DNA from: an uncultured Prevotella sp.
GTDB taxonomy: Bacteria > Bacteroidota > Bacteroidia > Bacteroidales > Bacteroidaceae
Direction: 5' to 3'
Length of the DNA stretch: 64,000 nucleotides
Assembly: GCA_905233425.1 (NCBI GenBank)
Contig: CAJOEC010000018.1
Span: forward strand, 1 to 64,000
Shown here one piece after another: positions 8,831 through 18,203 of the stretch. A model generated the notes under the pieces. The model worked only from the letters and a program-made list of their open reading frames with translations. It was not told the DNA's origin and made no database searches. The stretch's first letter is position 1. The number at the start of each line of letters is the position of its first letter. A program made the translations under genes and the position numbers.

Positions 8831-10063
8831 ATGAAACTAAACACCATCCCTGAGGCCATAGCCGACATCCGCAACGGAAAGTTTGTGATTGTTGTGGACG
8901 ACGAGGACCGCGAAAACGAGGGCGACCTGATTTGCGCCGCCGAAAAGATAACACCCGAAATGGTGAACTTCATGCTCATCCATGCACGCGGAGTGCTCTG
9001 CGCACCCATCACCATCAGCCGATGCCAGGAACTCGACCTGCCCCACCAGGTGCAGGACAACACCTCGGTGCTGGGAACCCCATTCACCGTCACCATCGAC
9101 AAACTGGAAGGGTGCTCCACAGGTGTCTCAGCCCGCGACCGCGCCGCCACCATACGCGCACTGGCCGACCCCACGGCGACTCCGCAGACTTTCGGACGGC
9201 CGGGCCACGTGAACCCTCTCTATGCACAGGACAACGGCGTGCTGAGACGCTCGGGCCACACCGAGGCCGCCATCGACCTCTGCAAGATGGCAGGACTGTA
9301 CCCCGCCGGGGCATTGATGGAGATTATGAACGACGACGGGACAATGGCACGGCTGCCGCAACTGCTGGAATTCGGACAGAAGTGGGACATGAAGGTCATC
9401 TCGATAAAGGACATGATTGCCTACCGGCTGCAGAAGGAAAGCCTCGTGGAACGGGGACAGGAGGTCGACCTGCCGACGGAGTGGGGGCATTTCCGCCTCA
9501 TACCCTTCCGCCAGAAGAGCAACGGGCTGGAGCACTTCGCGCTGGTGAAATGGGGAAGGCCCGCAGGAGATGCTGAGGGAACGGCGGCTGACTGGGGCGA
9601 CGAGCCGGTGCTCGTGCGCGTCCATTCCAGCTGTGCCACGGGCGACATCCTCGGCTCGAAGCGATGCGACTGCGGCGAACAGCTGCACAAGGCCATGCAG
9701 ATGATCGAGCGCGAGGGAAGAGGGGCGCTGGTCTACATGATGCAGGAAGGGCGCGGCATAGGACTGATGAACAAGATCGCCGCATACAAGCTACAGGAGG
9801 AGGGCTACGACACCGTCGACGCTAACACCCACTTAGGATTCAAGCCCGACGAGCGCGACTACGGATGCGGAGCACAGATACTGAGGCAGCTCGGCATACA
9901 GAAGATGCGCCTGCTGACGAACAACCCCGTGAAGCGGGTGGGCCTCGAGGCATACGGACTGGAGATTGTCGAGAACGTGCCCATCGAGGTGACGCCCAAC
10001 GAATACAACCTACGCTACCTTCAGACCAAGCACGACCGCATGGGGCACACACTCCACCTCTAA
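8831..10063 (+). CDS. ribBA: bifunctional 3,4-dihydroxy-2-butanone-4-phosphate synthase / GTP cyclohydrolase II
   Basis: 410 residues. The RibB half (1-200) shows [31 protein letters not shown] and [12 protein letters not shown]. The RibA half (210-410) has the zinc cysteines and catalytic region [22 protein letters not shown], followed by [13 protein letters not shown] and [13 protein letters not shown]. It makes both early riboflavin precursors: dihydroxybutanone phosphate from ribulose 5-phosphate, and the pyrimidine from GTP. The length and order are normal for bacterial RibBA. It is followed after 64 bases by a metal- or corrinoid-binding lipoprotein gene; co-transcription is possible. 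Confidence 0.95.
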   Translation: MKLNTIPEAIADIRNGKFVIVVDDEDRENEGDLICAAEKITPEMVNFMLIHARGVLCAPITISRCQELDLPHQVQDNTSVLGTPFTVTIDKLEGCSTGVSARDRAATIRALADPTATPQTFGRPGHVNPLYAQDNGVLRRSGHTEAAIDLCKMAGLYPAGALMEIMNDDGTMARLPQLLEFGQKWDMKVISIKDMIAYRLQKESLVERGQEVDLPTEWGHFRLIPFRQKSNGLEHFALVKWGRPAGDAEGTAADWGDEPVLVRVHSSCATGDILGSKRCDCGEQLHKAMQMIEREGRGALVYMMQEGRGIGLMNKIAAYKLQEEGYDTVDANTHLGFKPDERDYGCGAQILRQLGIQKMRLLTNNPVKRVGLEAYGLEIVENVPIEVTPNEYNLRYLQTKHDRMGHTLHL

Positions 10064-10067
10064 ATCT

Positions 10068-10122
10068 TAGGAACTGATTTATGAACAACGAATTAAAACG
10101 AATTTAACGAATTTAGTTCCTT
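10068..10122. other. inverted repeat between ribBA and the BtuF-like gene
   Basis: AGGAACT and AGTTCCT flank an A+T-rich stretch with three copies of AACGAATT-like words. It may be a weak terminator or attenuator. A related short palindrome (CAACGAATT ... AATTCGTTG) follows the next gene at about 11,325-11,355. Confidence 0.35.
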
Positions 10123-10127
10123 AATCT

Positions 10128-11318
10128 ATGAAGAATGTTTTAAGCACCATCGGCCTGGCAGTCATGCTTGTGGTTCTGGGCGGCTGTACAGGAAAGAATG
10201 CCAAGGAATCGGGGATGACACGGGGGGACGACCCCGCAACAGCAGGAAAGGAAGAGATAACTGTCAAGTATGCCACGGAATTCTCGGTGCGCGACTCGGC
10301 AGACATACGGCTGGTAGACATCGGCGGCAGCGACCATTTCGCCCTCCTGCCAACCGACGACGCACAGGCACCCGAAGGATACAAAGGGGTGCGAGTGCCC
10401 ATCAGGAGCACCATCTGCATGACAGCCCTGCAACTGTCGAACTTCACCGTCCTCGACGCCCTCGACGTGGTACACGGCATCACGGGCACGAAGAACCTGT
10501 TCAACGAGGACATCCTCAGCCGCGTGGCCGACGGGCGGATAGTGAAGATTGGCATGGAGGGGGAGTTCGACACCGAGCTGATATTCGCCGCCAACCCCGA
10601 CGTGATATTCATCTCGCCATTCAAGCGTGGCGGCTACGATGCCATCACCGAGACGGGGATAACCCTCGTGCCCCACTTGGGATACAAGGAACTCGACCCG
10701 TTAGGACAGGCCGAATGGATAAAGCTCGTGGCGATGTTCATCGGGAAGGAGCGGGAGGCCAACGAGGTGTTCGAAGGCATTGAGAGCCGCTACAATGAGC
10801 TGAAGTCGAGAGTTGACAGTTTAGTGCTGAGCAACTCTCCCGAAGCAGGAGAAAAGTCTCTCAACCCTCAACCCTCAACCCTCAACAACAAACGCCCCAC
10901 CGTGACAAGCGGCGAGATGCACTACGGCACGTGGCACGCCGTGGGCGGCAGGAACTATCTGGCACAGATTTTCCGCGACGCCGGGGCCGACTACGTCATA
11001 AACGACGACGAGACGGCCGGCGAGAACATGGAGTTCGAGAAGATGTACGCCCTGGCGGCCAATGCCGACTACTGGCGCATACTGAACAGTTTCCCTGGCG
11101 AGTTCTCGTATGACGCGCTGAAGGCCAGCGAACCCCGGAACGCTCTCTTCAAGGCTTTCCGCGAGAAGAAGGTCATCTACTGCAACATGAAGCAACAGCC
11201 CTACTACGAGATAACGCCAGTGGAACCCGACGTGCTGCTGAAGGACTTTGTCGCAATCTTCCACCCCGAACTCGTCGAGCCCGACTACGAACCGAAATAC
11301 TACCGGCTATTAAAATGA
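10128..11318 (+). CDS. ABC transporter substrate-binding lipoprotein (BtuF/FepB-like)
   Basis: 396 residues. The lipoprotein signal ends at LVVLGGCTG (Cys20 region). The fold is periplasmic-binding protein type III: FTVLDALDVVHGITGTKNLF, the conserved AANPDVIFISPF, and the late motif GEMHYGTWHAVGGRNYLAQIFRDAGADY. Substrates of this class are corrinoids, haem or ferric siderophores. A short linker (about residues 240-260) contains the CTCAACC heptamer repeat, read as LNPQPSTLN, which looks like an in-frame insertion. The permease gene follows after 48 bases; an ATPase gene is not found next to them. Confidence 0.87.
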   Translation: MKNVLSTIGLAVMLVVLGGCTGKNAKESGMTRGDDPATAGKEEITVKYATEFSVRDSADIRLVDIGGSDHFALLPTDDAQAPEGYKGVRVPIRSTICMTALQLSNFTVLDALDVVHGITGTKNLFNEDILSRVADGRIVKIGMEGEFDTELIFAANPDVIFISPFKRGGYDAITETGITLVPHLGYKELDPLGQAEWIKLVAMFIGKEREANEVFEGIESRYNELKSRVDSLVLSNSPEAGEKSLNPQPSTLNNKRPTVTSGEMHYGTWHAVGGRNYLAQIFRDAGADYVINDDETAGENMEFEKMYALAANADYWRILNSFPGEFSYDALKASEPRNALFKAFREKKVIYCNMKQQPYYEITPVEPDVLLKDFVAIFHPELVEPDYEPKYYRLLK

Positions 11319-11366
11319 ATCAACGAATTCGTTAAATTCGTGTAATTCGTTGTTTAGAAAAAAAGC

Positions 11367-12395
11367 ATGAGAGTCTCCAAGTTCATAGTCCTCCTCGCAG
11401 CCATCGTTGTGCTCCTCGTGGTGAATCTGCTCCTCGGTACAGTGAAGATTCCCCTATTAGAGGTGTGCGCCATCCTTGTCGGTTCTGGCTCGGAGTCGGA
11501 GATATGGACAAACATCGTTCTTCAGTCGCGGCTGCCCCAGGCACTTACGGCAATCTTCGCCGGTGCAGGCCTGGCCGTCAGCGGTCTGCAGATGCAGACT
11601 GTGTTCCGAAACCCCCTTGCCGGCCCTTCCGTGCTGGGCATAAGCAACGGCTCGGCCCTCGGCGTGGCCTTCGTGGTGCTGCTGTCAGGGCGCATCGGCG
11701 GCGTGGCACTGAGCCGAATGGGCTATTTAGGCGATGCAGCCATGAGCGTGGCGGCAATAGTGGGGGCCCTCGCCGTGCTGATGTTCGTGCTGTGGGTGTC
11801 GCAGAAGGTGAGGGGCAACGTCACGCTGCTCATCATCGGGGTGATGATAGGCTATCTGGCCAACGCCGTCATCGGCGTGCTGAAATTCCTCTCGCCCGAG
11901 GAGGACGTGAAGTCGTTTGTAGTGTGGGGGCTGGGGTCGTTCTCGCGTGTCAGCGGCGACGAGATGGTGCTCTTCATAGTGCTCATGTGCGTGCTGCTGC
12001 CCCTGTCGTTCCTCCTTGTAAAGCCCATGAACATTCTGCTTCTGGGCGACCGATACGCTGAGAACCTGGGGCTGAACACCCGCCGCGCACGCATGATGGT
12101 GATAGTCTCGTCGGGAGTGCTCGTGGCCATCGTCACGGCCTACTGCGGCCCGGTGATGTTCATAGGTCTGGCGGTGCCACATCTTGCCCGCGCACTATTC
12201 CGCACCAGCGACCACCGCGCACTCATGCCCGCCACAGCACTCTGCGGAGCCGTCCTCGCACTTTTGTGCATACTCATAGCCCGTATGCCGGGCTTCGAGG
12301 GCGCATTGCCCGTAAACAGCGTCACCGCACTCGTCGGAGCGCCGGTCATAGCCGCCGTGCTCTTCCGCCGAAGGAAATACGACATGAACGAATAA
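11367..12395 (+). CDS. FecCD/BtuC-family ABC transporter permease
   Basis: 342 residues with about nine to ten hydrophobic segments. Family motifs include the LGTVKIPLLEV start, SRLPQALTAIFAGAGLAVSG, QTVFRNPLAGPSVLGISNG and GPVMFIGLAVPHLARALF (the coupling region with the ATPase). It forms the inner-membrane channel for the substrate delivered by the lipoprotein encoded upstream. Corrinoid transport is the likeliest role given the B12-riboswitch operon elsewhere in the window, but iron-siderophore transport fits as well. Confidence 0.92.
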   Translation: MRVSKFIVLLAAIVVLLVVNLLLGTVKIPLLEVCAILVGSGSESEIWTNIVLQSRLPQALTAIFAGAGLAVSGLQMQTVFRNPLAGPSVLGISNGSALGVAFVVLLSGRIGGVALSRMGYLGDAAMSVAAIVGALAVLMFVLWVSQKVRGNVTLLIIGVMIGYLANAVIGVLKFLSPEEDVKSFVVWGLGSFSRVSGDEMVLFIVLMCVLLPLSFLLVKPMNILLLGDRYAENLGLNTRRARMMVIVSSGVLVAIVTAYCGPVMFIGLAVPHLARALFRTSDHRALMPATALCGAVLALLCILIARMPGFEGALPVNSVTALVGAPVIAAVLFRRRKYDMNE

Positions 12396-12405
12396 CAATG
12401 AAAGC

Positions 12406-12984
<579 letters not shown>

Positions 12985-12998
12985 TAAACTTATAAGAC

Positions 12999-14051
12999 AT
13001 GGGAAACTTTTTCACTGGCAAACAGGTCACTACCATCATCGTGGCAGTGGCAGTAATTTTCGTAGTATTGGGCGGTCTGACCGTCTTAATCGAATTGACA
13101 GAGGACGACAAGTCGCCGGAACAGGTCGACGAGCAGGACGGCGGAAATACCGGCTACAAGTTCGACATCAAGTCGGAGGGTGTCGATGACGAGGAACCCT
13201 CAGGTGACAGCAACGAAGTGAAGGTGAAGGAGCCGTTAGAGCGCGACCCCTACGAAGAACTCGACGAACTCATCGGCCTCGAGTCGGTGAAGGAAGAGGT
13301 GCGCTCGCTGGCCAACTACGTGAAGGTGCAGAAGCAGCGCGAGGAGAAAGGGCTGAAGAACCCCAAGCTCTCCTACCACCTCGTATTCACAGGCTCGCCC
13401 GGCACGGGAAAGACCACCGTGGCACGCATCGTCGCACGCATCTACAAAGACCTCGGCATACTGAAGAAGGGTCATCTCGTAGAGACCGACCGCTCAGGCC
13501 TCATCGGACAGTACGTCGGACAGACGGCACCACGTGTGAACCAGATGTGCGACTCGGCACTCAACGGCGTTCTCTTCATCGACGAGGCCTACGCCCTGAC
13601 ACAAGGAGGCTCGCAGGACTACGGCGACGAGGCCGTGGCCACACTGCTCAAGCGAATGGAGGACGACCGCGACCGACTCGTCGTCATCGTCGCCGGATAC
13701 ACCGACGAGATGAAGGACTTCATCAACACCAACCCCGGACTGCAGTCGCGCTTCAACCGCTACATCAATTTCCCCGACTACTCGCCCGCCGAACTCTACG
13801 ACATCTTCCTCATGTACCTCCGCAAGAACCAGTACAACATCAGCAGCGAGGGTGCCTCCTACCTGAAGCGCCAGCTCGAGTATGCCGTCGAGAACAAGGA
13901 CCGCAATTTCGGCAACGCCCGCTTCATCCGCAACATCTTCGAGAAGTCCATCCAGTGCCAGGCCAACCGCCTCTCCTCCTCGAAAGACACCTCCACCGAC
14001 GACCTCACCCTAATAAAGCTCGAAGACCTCAAAAAAGCCTTCGGGAAGTAG
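12999..14051 (+). CDS. membrane-anchored AAA+ ATPase (CbbX/SpoVK-like)
   Basis: 350 residues. One N-terminal membrane helix (VTTIIVAVAVIFVVLGGLTVLI) is followed by an acidic linker to about residue 85, then a single AAA+ module: LIGLESVKEEVRSLANYVKVQ, Walker A FTGSPGTGKTT, the pore segment GLIGQYVGQT, Walker B VLFIDEAYAL, and sensor/arginine-finger region GLQSRFNRYINFPDYS. This is the CbxX/CfxQ group whose characterised members remodel Rubisco or act in sporulation; in Bacteroidota the client is unknown. It is followed after 23 bases by the SpmA-SpmB-like membrane protein. Confidence 0.88.
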   Translation: MGNFFTGKQVTTIIVAVAVIFVVLGGLTVLIELTEDDKSPEQVDEQDGGNTGYKFDIKSEGVDDEEPSGDSNEVKVKEPLERDPYEELDELIGLESVKEEVRSLANYVKVQKQREEKGLKNPKLSYHLVFTGSPGTGKTTVARIVARIYKDLGILKKGHLVETDRSGLIGQYVGQTAPRVNQMCDSALNGVLFIDEAYALTQGGSQDYGDEAVATLLKRMEDDRDRLVVIVAGYTDEMKDFINTNPGLQSRFNRYINFPDYSPAELYDIFLMYLRKNQYNISSEGASYLKRQLEYAVENKDRNFGNARFIRNIFEKSIQCQANRLSSSKDTSTDDLTLIKLEDLKKAFGK

Positions 14052-14074
14052 CAGCCAACTAATTTGTATGAATT

Positions 14075-15364
14075 ATGGTACTTAACTACATCTGGATGGC
14101 GTTTTTCATCGTGGCCTTCGTTGTCGCGCTGGTACGCCTGTTGTTTTTCGGCGACTTCGACGTGTTTCCCGCGATGATGGACTCCACGTTCTCGTCGTCG
14201 AAGACCGCGTTTGAGATTTCGCTGGGCCTTACGGGTGTGCTGTCGCTGTGGCTCGGCGTGATGAAGATTGGCGAGAAGGGCGGCATGGTGAACGCGCTGG
14301 CGAGGCTGCTCTCGCCGCTGTTTGCGAAGCTCTTTCCCGACATTCCCAAGGGGCATCCAGTCACGGGCAGCATCTTCATGAACATAGCGGCCAACATGCT
14401 CGGCCTCGACAATGCCGCCACGCCGCTGGGCCTGAAAGCCATGGAGCAGCTTGACGAGATAAAGAACGATGAGCTGAAAGCCAGGAAAGACTCGGGGGCG
14501 ATCAGCGACAGCGAGATGGGACGACTGAAGGAGACGGCGACGAACCCGATGATAATGTTCCTGGTGCTCAACACCAGCGGACTGACGCTCATCCCCGTCA
14601 GCATACTGGTCTACCGGGCACAGCAGGGGGCGGCACAGCCCACCGACGTGTTCATCCCCATACTCCTTGCCACGTTCTTCTCGACGCTCGCCGGCGTGCT
14701 CGTCACGTCGCTCTACCAGCGCATCAACCTCTTCAACCGCGTCATCTTAGGCACCCTCGGCGGGGCCTGCGTGCTGGTGTCGGCAGTCATCTGGGGGTTC
14801 AGCCGACTCGACAGCGAGACGATGAACATGGTGAGCACCACTGCGGCCAACATACTGCTGATGACCATCATCGTGATGTTCATCGTGGCGGGCATGTTCA
14901 AGCGCGTCAATGTCTACGACGCCTTCATCGAGGGAGCGAAGGACGGCTTCCAGACCGCCGTGCGAATCATCCCCTACCTCGTGGCCATACTCGTGGGCAT
15001 CGGCGTGTTCCGCGCCTCAGGGGCCATGGACTATCTCATCGACGGCATACGCCTCGCGGTGGCTTCAACAGGCATGGACACACAGTTCGTCGAGGCACTG
15101 CCAACGGCCATAATGAAGCCCCTCAGCGGCAGCGGTGCACGGGGCATGATGGTCGACGCGATGCAGACCTACGGCGCCGACTCATTCGTGGGGCGGCTGT
15201 CGTGTATCTTCCAGGGGTCGACCGACACCACGTTCTACATCCTCGCCGTCTATTTCGGCAGCGTAGGCATACGCTACACCCGCCACGCCGTGGCCTGCGG
15301 ACTGCTGGCCGACCTGGCGGGCATCATTGCAGCCATAGCCATTGCCTACATGTTCTTTGCATGA
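14075..15364 (+). CDS. nucleoside-recognition membrane protein (SpmA-SpmB fusion)
   Basis: 429 residues, multiple membrane segments. The N-terminal half matches SpmA (GLTGVLSLWLGVMKIGEKGG, NIAANMLGLDNAATPLGLKAMEQL). The C-terminal half matches SpmB (VRIIPYLVAILVGIGVFRASG, PLSGSGARGMMVDAM, CIFQGSTDTTFYILAVYFGSVGIRYTRHA). These are separate genes in Bacillus spore maturation; the fused form is common in non-sporulating Bacteroidota, where the substrate is unknown. The start ATG at 14,075 follows the AAA+ gene closely. Confidence 0.9.
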   Translation: MVLNYIWMAFFIVAFVVALVRLLFFGDFDVFPAMMDSTFSSSKTAFEISLGLTGVLSLWLGVMKIGEKGGMVNALARLLSPLFAKLFPDIPKGHPVTGSIFMNIAANMLGLDNAATPLGLKAMEQLDEIKNDELKARKDSGAISDSEMGRLKETATNPMIMFLVLNTSGLTLIPVSILVYRAQQGAAQPTDVFIPILLATFFSTLAGVLVTSLYQRINLFNRVILGTLGGACVLVSAVIWGFSRLDSETMNMVSTTAANILLMTIIVMFIVAGMFKRVNVYDAFIEGAKDGFQTAVRIIPYLVAILVGIGVFRASGAMDYLIDGIRLAVASTGMDTQFVEALPTAIMKPLSGSGARGMMVDAMQTYGADSFVGRLSCIFQGSTDTTFYILAVYFGSVGIRYTRHAVACGLLADLAGIIAAIAIAYMFFA

Positions 15365-15377
15365 ACATGTAATTGTT

Positions 15378-15465
15378 TTACCACAGATTTCGCAGATTCC
15401 ACAGATTCTGGCTGCGCACAATCCAACATAATCCGTTTAATCTGTGTAATCTGTGGTAGTTTTTC
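15378..15465. terminator. long inverted repeat, possible terminator
   Basis: CCACAGATTTCGCAGATT and its near complement AATCTGTGTAATCTGTGG flank a roughly 40-base centre. The structure lies just after the SpmA-SpmB gene and before the tRNA promoter. This CACAGATT-type palindrome looks like a dispersed intergenic element as well as a potential transcription stop. Confidence 0.5.
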
Positions 15466-15549
15466 ACATCCGATACAAGAAAAAGAGCCTGAAATCAAGT
15501 TTTTTGCAAAAAAACGGCACAAATGTTTGGCGGTTCGGAAGTTTTTGCC

Positions 15550-15557
15550 TACCTTTG
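15550..15557 (+). promoter_or_regulatory. Bacteroidota -7 promoter element for tRNA-His
   Basis: Reads TACCTTTG, with a TTTGG block about 28 bases upstream. The tRNA starts 18 bases downstream. Confidence 0.6.
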
Positions 15558-15574
15558 CACCCGCAAACCAATAT

Positions 15575-15649
15575 GGTGCCCGTAGTTCAGTTGGTTAGAG
15601 CGTCAGATTGTGGTTCTGAATGTCGACGGTTCGAGTCCGTCCGGGCACC
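15575..15649 (+). tRNA. tRNA-His (anticodon GTG)
   Basis: The cloverleaf reads directly: acceptor GTGCCCG pairs with CGGGCAC, D arm GTTC-AGTTGGTTAGA-GC, anticodon stem TCAGA/TCTGA around loop TTGTGGT (anticodon GTG), and T arm GACGG-TTCGAGT-CCGTC. An extra G at -1 faces the discriminator C, as is typical for histidine tRNA. No CCA is encoded. Confidence 0.95.
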
Positions 15650-15777
15650 CTCAGAGAATAGATTGGCCAATCAGTTGATTGGCCAATTTGTTTTAGCCAC
15701 GACCCAAACCACCGTTCCCGAGGCGTCAGCCGAGGGCAAAAGCCACCGTTCCTGAGGCAACAGCCGAGGGCAAGAAT

Positions 15778-17016
15778 ATGAAACAACAACTCGACACCGC
15801 TTTCCTGCAACACACCGAGGCCATCATGGGGCCGTCGCGTTTCGCCCGGTTCATTGCCGCCCTCGACGAAGAGCCGCCCGTGAGCATAAGGCTCAACAGG
15901 GCCAAGTTCCCTGCCGCCACCGTCCCCGCCGCGCCCGTCCCCTGGTGTCCCGACGGGCTGTACCTCGACCACAGGCCCAACTTCACCTTCGACCCCCTCC
16001 TCCATGCCGGCTGCTACTACGTGCAGGAGGCGGCGTCGATGTTCATCACCCATGTCGTCAGCTCCTTATGCCTGCCACTGCTCACCGGGGGAGACACCAG
16101 CCGGAAGCACCCACTGACCGTTCTCGACCTCTGCGCCGCGCCCGGCGGCAAGTCCACCGCCCTCCGCTCCGTTCTGCCCCCCGACAGCCTGTTGGTGAGC
16201 AACGAGCCAGTCAGGCAGCGCGCCCAAATACTAAGTGAGAACATCCAGAAATGGGGGCACCCGAACTGCATAGTCACCAACAACTACCCTGCCGACATCG
16301 CCGCCGCCATGTCCCCCTTCGACATCATCCTCTGCGACGTCCCTTGCTCCGGCGAAGGCATGTTCCGCAAAGACCCTGCCACCATCGCCGAGTGGAGTAC
16401 GAAGAACGTGGAGCGCTGCCAACAGCTGCAACGGCAGATTGTCGGCGACATCTGGCCATGCCTCCGTCCGGGAGGAATACTCATCTACAGCACATGTACC
16501 TACAACACCCATGAGAACGAGGAGAACGTGCGGTGGATCATGGGGCAGTTTGGAGCCGACTGTCTCGAAGTGCCCACAAATGCAGAATGGGGCATCACCG
16601 GCTCTCTGCTTCAGGGTTTCGACGTCCCCATCTGCCGTTTCGTCCCCGGCATTACGCGCAGCGAGGGTCTCTTCATGGCCGTCCTAAGGAAGCCCACCGC
16701 CCCCCATAACGCCAAGCCCCACGGCAAGGGCAGAAAAGCCACAGCCCTTAACATCCTCTTCTCCAGCGTCAATCAGGTTGGCGCAGCCGCCGTGCCCGTC
16801 GTCGACCTCCCCTACCCCACCGCCATCGCCTACCTGCGCCGCGAGGCCATCGTCCTCCCCGCATCCACCCCGAAGGGCCTCGTCATCGTCGCCTTCGAGG
16901 GTCACCCCTTGGGATACGTCAAAAACATCGGCACACGTGCGAACAACCTCTACCCCCGCGAATGGGCCATCAAAAGCACACACGTGCCCGACAGCTACAC
17001 GCCCGTCCTGTCATAA
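15778..17016 (+). CDS. RsmF/NOL1-NOP2-Sun family rRNA cytosine-C5 methyltransferase
   Basis: 412 residues. SAM-binding motif LDLCAAPGGKSTAL and the two functional cysteines of this family are visible: DVPCSGEGMFRK (motif IV) and IYSTCTYNTHENEE (motif VI). The N-terminus contains YYVQEAASMF, typical of RsmF-like enzymes, and the C-terminal 130 residues resemble the PUA-like RNA-binding part (PLGYVKNIGTRANNLYP). It likely methylates a cytosine of 16S rRNA. The start ATG is 129 bases after tRNA-His; the reading frame before it contains GAGGC-type repeats. Confidence 0.9.
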   Translation: MKQQLDTAFLQHTEAIMGPSRFARFIAALDEEPPVSIRLNRAKFPAATVPAAPVPWCPDGLYLDHRPNFTFDPLLHAGCYYVQEAASMFITHVVSSLCLPLLTGGDTSRKHPLTVLDLCAAPGGKSTALRSVLPPDSLLVSNEPVRQRAQILSENIQKWGHPNCIVTNNYPADIAAAMSPFDIILCDVPCSGEGMFRKDPATIAEWSTKNVERCQQLQRQIVGDIWPCLRPGGILIYSTCTYNTHENEENVRWIMGQFGADCLEVPTNAEWGITGSLLQGFDVPICRFVPGITRSEGLFMAVLRKPTAPHNAKPHGKGRKATALNILFSSVNQVGAAAVPVVDLPYPTAIAYLRREAIVLPASTPKGLVIVAFEGHPLGYVKNIGTRANNLYPREWAIKSTHVPDSYTPVLS

Positions 17017-17084
17017 AGCGCATTCGGTTCAAAATCGGCTCGCATCTTCCTCTACAGACACATACATAGTCAGAAAATCGGTTC

Positions 17085-17215
17085 ATGGCGCACGCCGCAG
17101 TTATTTTTGGCGGCCGCCACGAATAATTTTGGCGGCCGCCGCGGACATTCACGGCGACCGCCGTGAATGTTTCCGCCGTCCGCCGTGAAACGCGGAGGCA
17201 CGGCCTCTCTCCCCG
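17085..17215 (+). repeat. G+C-rich CGCCGTGAA palindromic repeat cluster
   Basis: Contains GGCGGCCGCC, CCGCCGTGAATGTTTCCGCC and CGCCGTGAAACGCGGAGGCA blocks. The same order of blocks appears on the opposite strand at about 28,375-28,560. It can form strong hairpins and has no credible coding potential. Confidence 0.7.
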
Positions 17216-17319
17216 ACATCCCCAGCCTTTCTCCTCAACGTCCCCAGCCGCCTTTGGCCAGGTTCCAACCATTGCTTTTCTATAAGGAGCTGACACCAAA
17301 TAAAGAACAAATGAGGTCT

Positions 17320-17411
17320 GAAACGAATTACCGTAATTTTCGTAATTTATCCGTAATTTCCTTAATTATATAGATTATGGGCAAATTATGGATATTACGG
17401 TAATTCGTTTC
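17320..17411. repeat. 92-bp element with perfect 18-bp terminal inverted repeats
   Basis: GAAACGAATTACCGTAAT at 17,320-17,337 is exactly inverted at 17,394-17,411. The 56-base centre is A+T-rich and has two further CCGTAATTT words. It is small enough to be a MITE-like element or a strong transcription terminator. It sits between the methyltransferase gene and the toxin-antitoxin promoter. Confidence 0.7.
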
Positions 17412-17511
17412 CAAAAACATTAATTGTAAGGGAAAACAAACGAAAACGCCAAAAAACAGGTAAGAACAGCAGAAAAGTTTTCTTTTTTTCTTTTATTTGA
17501 AAAATTATCCT

Positions 17512-17519
17512 TACCTTTG
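17512..17519 (+). promoter_or_regulatory. Bacteroidota -7 promoter element for the toxin-antitoxin pair
   Basis: Reads TACCTTTG, 28 bases before the antitoxin ATG at 17,547. An in-frame codon at 17,517 lies inside this element and cannot be the start. Confidence 0.6.
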
Positions 17520-17546
17520 CTCGCTAAACACAAAACTTGGATAATC

Positions 17547-17795
17547 ATGACAATAGTTACAGCAAGAGATTTCCGTGCCAACCAGTCGAAATATATCGGG
17601 ATGGCCTTTAGTGGGGAGGATGTGTTTCTCACTTCAAGGGTCGGTCGCGTAAAGCTGACCCCACTATACGACGACAATGTCATCACCCCTGAACTTCAGG
17701 CAAAAATTGAAGCTGCCAGAAAGGCATTCCGAGAGGGAAGGTGCATATCTCTAAAAACGCATGAGGATATTGACAAATACTTCGAGAGCCTATGA
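17547..17795 (+). CDS. RelB/YefM-like antitoxin
   Basis: 82 residues. The start MTIVTARDFRANQSKYI is characteristic of Phd/YefM-type antitoxins in Bacteroidota; the rest (VFLTSRVGRVKLTPL, then a helical acidic tail ISLKTHEDIDKYFESL) fits a DNA-binding N-terminus and a toxin-binding C-terminus. It should neutralise the downstream YoeB-like toxin and autorepress the operon. Its stop overlaps the toxin start (ATGA). Confidence 0.82.
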   Translation: MTIVTARDFRANQSKYIGMAFSGEDVFLTSRVGRVKLTPLYDDNVITPELQAKIEAARKAFREGRCISLKTHEDIDKYFESL

Positions 17796-18067
17796 CATAC
17801 AGCATTGAGGAAGCCCCTAACGTGGGAAAGGTTCTGAAGAAATGGAAGAAGTCAAATCCTCAACTCTATAAGAAATACAACAAGATCTATCATGAATTGG
17901 TAGACCATCCCCGCACTGGCATAGGCCATCCAGAGCCTCTTGTTGGAGGCCAAAACGTCACCTATTCCCGTCACATCACTGCCCACGACCGCATCATCTA
18001 CGACATCTACGATGACGTTGTCACCGTCCTCGTCGTTGAGCTGGAGGGACACTATAACGACAAATAA
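17792..18067 (+). CDS. YoeB/Txe-like mRNA interferase toxin
   Basis: 91 residues. The family pattern is present: VLKKWKKSNPQLYKKYNKIYHELVDHPRTGIGHPEPL, SRHITAHDRIIYDIYDD and the C-terminal HYNDK. RelE/YoeB toxins cleave mRNA at the ribosome; the C-terminal His-Tyr is the usual catalytic tail of YoeB. The four-base overlap with the antitoxin gene supports a type II toxin-antitoxin operon. Confidence 0.87.
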   Translation: MTYSIEEAPNVGKVLKKWKKSNPQLYKKYNKIYHELVDHPRTGIGHPEPLVGGQNVTYSRHITAHDRIIYDIYDDVVTVLVVELEGHYNDK

Positions 18068-18165
18068 TTGTCACCCAATAGGTATCAAAGTTGACATAGG
18101 GCGGCATTGTTTTGTTTGCCGTGTTAATCTTCCAAAAAACGTTTTGCCATGTCGGGGATTATACT

Positions 18166-18173
18166 TAACTTTG
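18166..18173 (+). promoter_or_regulatory. Bacteroidota -7 promoter element for rhaT
   Basis: Reads TAACTTTG, about 31 bases before the rhaT ATG at 18,204. This rules out the longer in-frame extension upstream, which would overlap the toxin gene. Confidence 0.58.
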
Positions 18174-18203
18174 TGGCGTGAAACAATTATTTACCCTTAC
18201 ATT

